Below, piece after piece: positions 14,101-24,200 of a stretch of 64,000 bases of DNA. The notes below the pieces were generated by a model. That model was given only the letters and a program-made list of their open reading frames with translations. It was not told the origin of the DNA and ran no database searches. Every line of letters starts with the position of its first letter. Positions within the stretch are counted from its first letter, which is position 1. Made by a program: the position numbers and the translations under genes. Origin of the DNA: Melanocharis versteri (taxonomy: Eukaryota > Chordata > Aves > Passeriformes > Melanocharitidae); NCBI GenBank assembly GCA_013397845.1, contig VZTG01000482.1:2246537-2310536 (forward strand), read 5' to 3'.

Positions 14101-15235
14101 TATATTAACAAAAAACCCTTGCAACCATAAGAACACATCCTAGTAAAAGCAAACTTGAAATTCCTATTATAAAACACAGGAAAGAAAAGTCATTTGAAAG
14201 GAATAAAAGCTCACATTTTTCCGTTTTGCTCCACACATTAAAAAAAGGTCATCTTTAAGAGAACTTTTGGCTTTGCTCTGTTATTTGCACCGAAACCCAG
14301 CTTTGGACGGGAGGTGGTGCTATAGCCTGCATAAATTTTGTTATTAGGCAACACCAACAGCTAAAGCTTACTAAAAGGAAAAGGTAAAAAAAGAGAAATA
14401 TTCTGAATCCTGTAAAGGTGCTGGCATGCAGACTTTACCCACAGATGCTTTCATATCAGCAGGTATTCTGTAACAGTTCTAAAAAGATTTGTAAGAAGGC
14501 ATTAAATGGTTCACGTCTGTCAGAGATTTCAAATACCTAGCAAAAGGTGACTATTAAAGCATGGGGAAAAAATCTATCTTGCACAGCTCTGTGCAAACTG
14601 TAAGTTTTTCATGTGGCTGAGGCTCTGTTGACCAGTTCTGTGCCATGAGGAAACTGATGGAACAGTGAGAGATTTTTGCAGGTCCAGAGAGAACATTCTG
14701 TCTGCCTCTCCCTGAAGAATGTCAAGGTTAGCTGCAGCGTCAGGAGTCTCACCGGGCTAAGATGAAATGCCAAAGTAGGAATCCAAACCTCATGACTAGG
14801 TTAATGCTATTTCCCTCCCTCCCCGTTCTTCTTTTTCTGTCTTTCTCCTCATGCCCATCTAGAAGCACCAAACATGGCATCTTTTGAACATTTTTTTTCC
14901 TGTTGTCCATGTTACCCTGTCTCTATCCCCATTTCACACCTGTAATTTTACTGGGAGAGCTATTCTGGATTACAGTCTGCTTGAAGGTGACTACCATCAA
15001 CAGCTGAGATGAGAGGAAAACAATCGTGGAAGAGTCATTCTCCCTTCTGGATGCACTTCCTCTCCCATTCTCATCTTTTTTTAGGAAAGGAAACGAACAA
15101 ATGACTCCCAAAATGGATCCACAGGGCATTTTGTAACAGAGTAGATATTTCTTTCACATATTCTTTTCTGAAACTGTCAATTATCCGTAGCCTGCTAAAG
15201 CCAAGAACTAGGTGTCAGACCAAGGCCAACAGTAG

Positions 15236-15465
15236 ATTGTGGGAGAAATTCTTATCTCAGTTACACAAGTGTGGATCTGGAGGAACTCCAGTTATTAAAC
15301 AATCTATAAAATAAGGATAACAATAACTATTATTTCGAAAAGGTTTGTGATGGTTAACTACCAGTAATTAATGCTGGTATAGAAATCAGGAAATGATTGC
15401 CTGGAAATGAAAGGCACTATAGAAATTCTAAGTACTCATTATTTCTGCCATTTGCAATTACACTT
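15236..15465 (+). repeat. Possible ancient SINE remnant
   Basis: The 3' part contains 'gaaaggcactatagaaattc' and a following 'taagtactcattattt', close to the tail of old MIR/core-SINE elements (gaaaggcgctatagaaatgc...agtattatt). The 5' part, 'tctcagttacacaagtgtgg', also resembles old amniote repeats. The two halves may belong to one element or to two. Recognition is by eye only. Confidence 0.35.
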
Positions 15466-17694
15466 TTCAATGTAATCTATTTGTTGTAGTCAGGGTGCCC
15501 ATCAATGCTCCCTGCAGACCCTAATCTATTGTTCCTGAATAATTCACCAGCCTCAATTACATTAGTCATTTTTACTTGGAAAAAAAATAGTTTACCTCTT
15601 TCTGGATGCCATTACAGCTGAAGGTACCACCAGCATGAAAGTCAAAATTGCCAAACACGAGAGAGTGGGTGTGAAGGCAGAACAGCTTGAACATATTTAA
15701 CTTGAAATGGATAATTCTAGGGCTGCAAAATGGGATTTAAAAAAAATTAAAACCCTTTTATTGAATGGGATCTGTTGAAACTTTAAGATTATTAATTAAT
15801 TATAATAGGGGTTAGATCTCTGTGTAAAATGATGCTATAATTACTTACCTTTCTGAAGACCTATTGATGCTTGTGATCCTACAGCTATATCTTCTTTAAA
15901 TATTCTCTATCCTTTATCAAGGGATGTTCCTACAAACAGCATTAAGTAATTACATGCAATCAAATCAATTGTAAACCAGAACTGGATAAAAAGGTTTATA
16001 TCTCAAACAAATATTTCACAGATTTTTTCAAAGATATCCAACTTAAAAATACGTATGTTGAATTTCACCCAGTCTAGTGGGAATTACATGAATATATGAT
16101 AAATTATTTGCTGTTACTTAGATAGGTGTCAAATGAGCAATGTGACATCACTGTTGTGAAAAATTGTTTTGTGACAGAATTTTTAAGCGGTCTTTCAAAG
16201 CTCAAGGTTTTACTGTAAGATGTCCCTGGATAGGGACACTGAAAAATGTGTATGTTACAAAATATGCACCAGAAACATAGAATATTTATAGTACAATATC
16301 TAGGTCCACAAAACATTAAACTCTCAGCTGTTCCAGAGATTTAGGCTAGGAAGGAGGCTAGCAATCAGAGATAAAGGAGGGTATAGTTGTGTTTTATGTC
16401 CTGTATTTATTCTGATTCCCAGCTGCTGCAAGAACTCAGCACAGAAACACTGGAAACAGAAACTTCACAGTGGAGCAGAGAATCAAAATGAAAGCTCCCT
16501 GCCCAACAGCTTTGCCATTAACCCTTCCACAGGAACCTGGAGAGGGCGAGATCTGCCCCTCCAGGTCACGCTGTCCCACCCACCGGCTCAGTGAAACAGG
16601 AGCTGAATCAGCAGATGGTTACTGGCTATTGCTTCCCAGATGTCCAACTTCCCACGCCTCCACACGCGCCGCACGGCTCGCGTGGGAGACCCGGCATCTG
16701 GCACGGATCACTTCACTGTTCAACAGCGCTCTGGAAAGCACTCAGGTGTTTAAGGCAACTGTAGCACTCCTCACACAGCCATAAAAGTGAGCTCAAGCAA
16801 GAACACTGCGAGAGAAAGCAGGCAGTTGTCTCGCCACACAACTCAAAACTTTTGGCTGCCTCAGACTTGCTTATAGACATCATCCTGATGAGTGCAAAAC
16901 TGCCGAACTAAGAACCTCTACTTCAGCGTTTGCACTAATTCAATGGAGAAATAAGAGTAGCAAAAGCACTGACTCTGCAAAATTTATTTAATAATTAACT
17001 ATCTTACAAGCATAAAACTAAAATATATGAAGCTTTGTCCTTTTAGAGTAAAAATTACCTAAATACTTTCTTTCTTCCAGAGGACTCAAACATTAATAGA
17101 AAAAGCTTTATCATGCTACATTTACAGCAGAACATTTTAAATGCAACAAAAAGAATTCTAAGATTCCATAGAAACAGAGGATATTTAATTAGGATTCTAC
17201 TGGGTTTAATTCCTATGCATTTCTTTGGCCTTTCGATTAAACAACACTATGCACTATACATGCAACAATTGTGAAGAGAACATGTAATACAAAACAGCTG
17301 TTAAATTTAAGGCATATGTTCTTGTCATACTGGCTGTGAAAGAACCATTAGCAGACAAGAAGTGACGGCAAATGCTTTGTTTCTGAACCATGCATAAGTA
17401 ATTTTGTTGGTTAAGATCTGCTTGGTTGTATTTATTACACATTCACAGATTAAAGATCGTTATGTTCATTAATACAAATAGGAAAGGCCGTAATTGCAAT
17501 CGTCTAAGGAGACAGGTGTTCCTTTGTGCTTACATATTTTGTTAAAGGTATAAAAGAAATGCATGCTACTTTCTTGCCCATATGAATATTCAGAGTTAAG
17601 ATACTACTATCGAAGAATTTTTCTGAGCATAATTGTAGTTTTTGGAGTTTTCTCACACAGTGTCGCACAGGTGTCTTTTTAGGGCTGACGGAAG

Positions 17695-18245
17695 ATTTGT
17701 GCGGCACAACGGCCTTTCCCCGCCCGATCGCAGCCCTCCCTCCCCAGAAGATCGGCAATGTCCGTCCCCCGCCTCCGGCGCCCGGGGCTGGCGGGGCTCG
17801 GGGAGCCTGGAGCGGCGCGGAGCCTTGTCCGAACGAGTCCCTCGGCTTTCCTTCCGCCGGGCGCCAGAGATGCCTCTCCTGGAGCTCCCGTTCCAGCCCG
17901 TGCCGAGGGCGAGCCGCGGGGCGGGCCGGGGAGGGGCTGCGGCGCTCGGACAGCGGGCCGGCGGCGGGCACTCACTCGCCCCGGGCGCCGGGAGCGGCGG
18001 CACCCATGCCCGGTAAGTGCCGGGGCGCGCGGGGAGGGAGGCAGGCGGGGAGGGAAGGGCGCCCGGCTCCTCCCGCAGCCCCCGGCCGGGCTCCCGCCGC
18101 CGCCCCGCTGGCCAAGGCTCGCTAAAGCATCAGCTCAAAGCTGTCCCCGGGCACCTGCCCGGCCTCCCTCCGGAGCCGGCGAGGGGACAGGCGGCCTGGA
18201 ACCGCAGGTCTGGCAGGCACCGCCCGGAGCGCCTGACAGAGCAGA
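17695..18245 (+). promoter_or_regulatory. SYT15: CpG island, SYT15 promoter and exon 1
   Basis: GC content and CpG density rise abruptly here against flanks of roughly 40% GC, with many CCGCC, GGGCGG-like and CGGC motifs. The island encloses the first SYT15 ATG (18006) and its splice donor, so it is the expected promoter plus 5'UTR of that gene. No TATA box is evident, which is usual for CpG-island promoters. The transcription start cannot be placed from sequence alone. Long open frames on both strands across the island are GC artefacts. Confidence 0.8.
18006..18012 (+). CDS. SYT15: SYT15 coding exon 1 (start codon)
   Basis: Only ATGCCCG is coding before the donor GTAAGT. The leftover G joins AA of exon 2 to give Glu, so the protein begins MPEQAVAVAGG, parallel to human MAEQLALVIGG. 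This is the first ATG in its frame in the island, although the frame stays open upstream without an ATG. The Kozak context is weak (C at -3 and +4). Confidence 0.85.
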
Positions 18246-21200
18246 GCTCGGCTCTGGAGACTGGCACAGCGAACGCGGAGTCTTGCCTCCATCGCCCCCA
18301 GTTACTTAGTTCATAATACTGTACATATGCTTAGACTGTCTCTGTATATGGGGATTAAAACTCTCGGTGGAGAACGGGCTGCTTTGCTCGCAACTCCAAA
18401 GGCTTACTGCAAAGTTTAAGTGAAGCTTATTAACAGCATATTATCAGACAGTAAGCAAACAGGGATGCAGTCCCAGAGGATACAGAGGATGCCTGTCAAC
18501 ACCTCCTCTGTGCTAGGATAAACCTGGTACCTGCTAGCAGGAGACAGTCCCCCGGCTCAGGTGGGGGGAGATGAAGTGGTCCAACTTCATCTCCTGCTGC
18601 CATGATCCTGTACCACAGCAGGATACAATACATCAATTTCTCACAATGACAGGTAGTTATTTTAAAAGATACATATTTTCTCCCTGTGCACAATGGATGC
18701 AACTTATCTCAATGGTCGGTTTTGTGACTAGTGCTACATTGTGCCCTAAGCCACCGGTTCTGTTGCTGATCTAATTAGATAAGATGGTCCAAAAGTGAGC
18801 CAAATTCTCCTTACTCTCATTAAATTACAGGTAATTTTACTGAAATGAGTAAAACTTTACCTTGTATCTACAACTGTGTAAAGTTTAAAAAACCCCAGAT
18901 TTTGAGTTAATGGCTATGGGTCTGTCATAAATACTTAACATCATTCTGCAGTGAACAAATTCAGTACAGACAAGCTCATTAACTAAGAGACTGGAAACCC
19001 GTTCTCTTACTCCAAAATCAATGCCCACCTCATCTTACCGTCCTTAATGGTAAATGGTGACAAACTGGCTATAGGGGAACACAGGACTGCTGCCGAGAGC
19101 ATCAAAGACTTGTGAATTGAGAGGACAAGTTAAACAAAGACCAGTTGAGCTTGCTTGAAATGTTAATCTTTCAGATACTTCTGTCAGACAGTAAAACTAC
19201 CAGCCATACAGATATTTGTGTTGTTTATAGTGCACCTACATGAAGGAAACCATTAATTTCTATTATGTTCATGGGCATTAAACTAAAGCATTTTTTCTGC
19301 ATCTAGCCTTCCGAGTGGCAGTAAAATGACAGACTTCTGAGTCTGACTGAGGACTTGAGCCTGCCCTACAAAACTAAAAGGAACAAACACACAGAATTCC
19401 CATGCTCGTATGCATTTCCTCATACTGTGCATTCTTATCAAGGCAAACCAATTTACCCACATGGCACAATCAGACGTGTCTCTGTATTAATATTAACCCA
19501 CACCACGTAGGTGCCTGTTTCCTGTTCCTCGGAATAAGGATTGCACTAATAGTCTGGCTAAACGCTGGAAGCTGCTCATTTCACTGCCAGTTGCAAGGAC
19601 AGCAAAGTGCTGTTGCTGTGGTACAGCCGTGGGCAGGGTGGCAGCTCCGTGGTGGTGCTGGGAGACAGGAGTGGTTATGTGACTCAGGGCAGCAGCCAGG
19701 CAATTCCTGCAGAGGGCTAAGGCAACACACCTGGAGGGGAGCTGCAAAACCAACGTGGCTCCGGTGACTCTACCAAATGCAGGAAAATGAGTCAGGATCA
19801 GATTAACGCCTTTGAGGCGCCATGGCCAGGTTAATTTTATAGCACAAGGTAATTACTTAAGTGTTCTGTAGCTGAAGGACTTTTCATGTCACTTACTGCA
19901 ACAGAGCAACACTGAAAGAGATCAGCAATACATGTATTTGCAAGTCACCTCCCGTACTCTTTATAGCTCTAATCAATAAATTACATGAAATTAGTTTTGA
20001 ATTATTCAAAATTATCACTAGTGTTGCCTGATTATTTTGTGCTTTATTTTATTTTGTGTATTGTCTTTATTTTACTTGTACCATTGTATAGAGATGGCCA
20101 ACTGCAAGGCATCTACCAAGCACAGACAGATAAAAAGGAATAAAGCATAATCACAGTTATCCCTACTTAAAAGCAGAGAAGAGATAAAAATTCAATACCA
20201 GTTGTGAGAAAATGCCAGGTCACTTAGCTACTTCGGTTTCAGGGGAGACCTTGAGAACTCAGCACCCAGTACACAGCTGCTCCTGAGCTGCCTTCCATGG
20301 CTGCAGAGTGGAAGATATTCTGGAGTTTAAGTGCAGAGCAAAATAATCTTTGCAGCCAATCACTCCAGCATTCTCAGCAAACATGTGAAAGCAATGAACT
20401 GAACCCATTATCAATTGTCTACTCCTCATCTAATGAGAAATTCTCACAACAGAATTTCTCATATTCACATTAAATACATTTACTAAGTTTTATTTGGGTT
20501 TTGGTTTGTTCACAGTAATTATTCAAGATTTTGTTGTACGTTAAGTACTCACGATTCAGGAAACTGTGTTTAATGGTTATTTAACTTTGACTTCACAGAT
20601 CAGGAAACACATGCATCCTTAGAAAGAAAACAACCCATAGCTTTACTTTGTTCCTTGTGCCAGGGTCTAGACTCAATTAAACATAAATGAATAGTTGGAA
20701 AACAGACCAAGCTAAACTAATGGTACCTTTCATATTAGGTGCTCCTGGGTTCTCTTCTTCTTCCATTATGCAAGCTCTAGCACTGCTGCCATGCTAAGGT
20801 AAATGCTAATGCAAAACAAGAGCCTGAACCATTCTTTGGGGTTTTCTCATGTCTGTAGTCTTTTACATTGCAGTAACTGCCAGTGCATTTGAACACTGTA
20901 ATCTGTCACTGCCATCGTCATATGTCTTCACGTGTTGCACCATGCTAAAACCAAACAAAAATGTGCATGTGAGCTGAATGCTTCATTTAAAAATTGTTTT
21001 GGAATGATTTTTGTTAGCTTTAATATTCCCGTCTACACCCAAAATATACTTAACTTTGATCTTGCTATGATGTTTTATGTGCTTTTATGTTTGAACAGAA
21101 CAAGCAGTTGCTGTGGCTGGAGGTATAATAGGAGGGATCCTGTTATTTGTTCTCCTTGGAATAACAGCATATCTGCTCTGGAAAAAAATTTGCCACCTCT

Positions 21201-24200
21201 TTTCTTATGAAAAGCTCATCAATCCTGTCAAAACAACAAATGCCAATGCCATTTTTCAGGATCAGGCAAATTCTGAAATTCAACTAAAAAGCACAAGGTA
21301 CGTATTTGCATTTTGTTTTTCAAGCATACGCTATGTAATTTATTTCAACTTGTCAAATCTCAAATAAGTGGGTGATCCAAATATATGCATGTACAGAAAT
21401 AAAGGAGATCCCTAAATTATATGAAAACATCAGTCATGTTCTGTTTTGTTTGTTTAGGAAAAGGATAATCTAACTATGAAAGTGATGATTATTTCTGATT
21501 TATTTAAAAGAGAGAATATATTCAACTGTAATTGGTGCATGGATAGCTTTACCTGTTACTTAGACAAACCCAGCCTATGTTCCAGAGTCATTTCTAGTCT
21601 AATAACAAAAACAATAGGACTTCAGTTCAGGAAGGAGACTCTCTTAGAGAATTAATCATTACAGGGGTTTTGGGCTCTAAAACAAGAAGCTGCAGTTACT
21701 TCTTCCTTTCCTTTGAAAGATAAATTCTGAAGGGAAAGAAAGGGGCAAAGAAGAATCTGTCAGAAGAATTAAGACCTAATGTGCCTCACTGGATTTTTGT
21801 GCATTAAACAAATAAAATCAATTGCAAAACAATGGATATTTAACATTTTGACCTTTGCACGTCTGTAGAATTTTTACAACATTGTGACATAAGAATGGTA
21901 AACTTACTACTGTTACCAAGTTTGGTTTCCACATTTAAACCAGTAGAGTCAGTAAGTGCTGTTGTCTTGAGCAGATCCAGAAGTGTTCCATTTATCATTC
22001 CACCAACACTACATGGGCGAGACTGGATCCACCTGACGAATGAAGAACAGGTTCAGGAAGACAGTGACCCCTACATGACCCCTCAATCTGGGCCACGGTC
22101 ATCATTTCATTCTTTGGGTACGGCATTGCAAAAATGGGACTATTTTTAAGGGTACTCCTTTATAGGGTGGCTTTATTATTAAGAAGCATGTTTCTTGGGG
22201 GCACACCAGGCATAGCAATACACAGCACAAGCCCAAAACAGTCTATGCTTTTATGTTTTTTACATATAAGAATTGGGCAAGAATGTAGTCATTTTGGTCA
22301 CAGCGCTGTGGTACCTTGCACATTTGGCCGACAAAGCAATCTCTCCTCCCATGTTTTGCAAAGACCAGGAAGTGCCTGTTGTCCCCAGAAACAGCAGAGT
22401 CACCAGTTGCAGACGGCAACGACAAATAGCTAGAACTAATAACAATCACAGGAATAAGAGAAAGAAAAGTGGTACAGCCTACAATTACTCCCCCAAATTT
22501 GAGAGAAAAGGAAATAAAATATGAAATTCTTACAAAAAATTGATTGTTGATAAAGAGATTAATCTGATTTCCCCAAATACAGCAGTGGTTATAAGAATGC
22601 CTGCAATGGTTCTTGAGATTAATCTGAGGGTGCTTGTTTTGTCTTTTCTTGAAGCTGGAGCTTATGTTGTAGGGACCATTAACCCAGATCTGTACAAGTT
22701 TCCTGAAGACAAAAGCGAAACAGATTTTCCTGATGGCAACATTGGCCGCCTCTGGTTCTCCATAGAATACGAGCAAGAGTCAGAGAGGCTCCTCGTCTCC
22801 TTGATCAAAGTCAGAAAGCTGCAGCCTCCTGCTGATTCCTGTAGTCCATTTGTGAAAATCTACCTGCTGCCTGACGAAAGAAGCTACCTGCAGTCCAAAA
22901 CGAAACGTAAAACTCTTAACCCGCAGTTTGATGAAAACTTTGTTTTCCAGGTACTTTTCCTTTTGATGAGGCAGATTTTTGTTTGCAAATATTAACTTGT
23001 CAAACTACGGTATATGTTTGCAGAAAATTAATGGTCACAACACTTCTACCAAGACAGAAGTTGTTTCACCAGAGACAGGATGTTTTACTGGGGCTTCTGG
23101 AGATCCTGGGCTACAGAAGTGTGTGGCTCCAGAACTGATCTTACTTCTGGTCTGCACCAAAGTTAAGGATTCCAGAACTTGCCCTGGGAATAATAAAAAC
23201 GCCAGTTTGAAATACAGCTGAGCAGTTCAGCCCGGCAGCTCTAGAAGTCCAGAAGGAGCCAATGCTGATCTACTGCTTTCACAGCTTTTAGTTTCTTTGC
23301 TGTAGAAATAGGGAAGTATGTCTGGGCTGCTATTTGTATAGTACTGTAAAGCTTGGCTTCCCATGCTAAGAGGCTTTCAGCACATGTCACAAGACAAACG
23401 CTTTAAAACCAAAAAAGTTTGTTTCAGACAACTGAAAAAATGTTTACCGATTCTAAACATTTGTGTCTGAAAGTGAATGCATCACACAGCACTAGATCCA
23501 TATGAGCTAGAAAACCACCAACTAACTTCACAGCTTTCAAATGAACTCGTATTTTAGCTTGGATCTTGACTGCTGCATAACTAAAACTTTAGGCAAATTT
23601 TAAAAGCAGACTTCAAATAATTAAAGGAAATCTCCACCTACACTTAACACGTTTTGAAAAATATTTACTTTGAAGTCATGCTGGAGCAGAAAAGTGCCAG
23701 GAGCTTTATAACTATTAATATATTCTTCCTTTTCCTGTGCAGGTTTCCAGTAAAATGTTGCTCCAAAGGACACTAAAGTTTTTGGTTTATCATGTTGATA
23801 AACAGAAAAAGCACCATCTCCTAGGCCAAGTTATCTTCCCACTAAAAAATGAAGCATTAACTGAGGACAACAAACTAGTCATATGGAGAGATCTGGAGAA
23901 AGAAAACTTGGAGGTAGGTGATACCAGGCTGCTTGGCACTTCTGTCATCTCACAAGTATTGGAAGGATATAGCTGAAGTAGAAGTATGTTCTACCAAGTA
24001 CCTCAAATGCAAAAATACTCCATAAACGTTTGGAATCGAAATTCCCATCTTACCAACCTGCAGATCCATAGCTGTTGTAAAGGGATTACCCAGCTGCTTA
24101 GAAAAAGTCACATGAGTTAGGATGTAGTTACGTAAGAACTTTCATTATTTGCTTCTCTTTTCAATTAGTAAGAGCAGAAAAGAGCAGAAGAGGCAAGGAA

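Larger units (their letters stand above)
6871..17690. other. Intergenic sequence upstream of SYT15
   Basis: No recognisable exons. The longest open frame runs from 7532 to 8218; its first ATG is at 7805 with a favourable context (G at -3, G at +4) and would give 137 residues of no recognised family, so it is not called as a gene. A pair of diverged 22-base palindromic repeats lies at about 9801-9856. A small CpG-bearing patch (about 16,660-16,700) lies 1 kb upstream of the SYT15 island. The rest is ordinary AT-rich sequence with short homopolymers. Confidence 0.55.

Noticed and set aside
17504..18316. Several 90-180 residue open frames on both strands of the first CpG island
   Set aside because: High GC gives few stops; most begin with non-ATG codons or are Pro/Arg/Gly/Ala low complexity. 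Only the 7-base SYT15 exon 1 is supported, by phase and homology.
22243..22776. 177-residue minus-strand open frame across SYT15 intron 3 and exon 4
   Set aside because: It is antisense to a securely identified C2A exon and has no homology.
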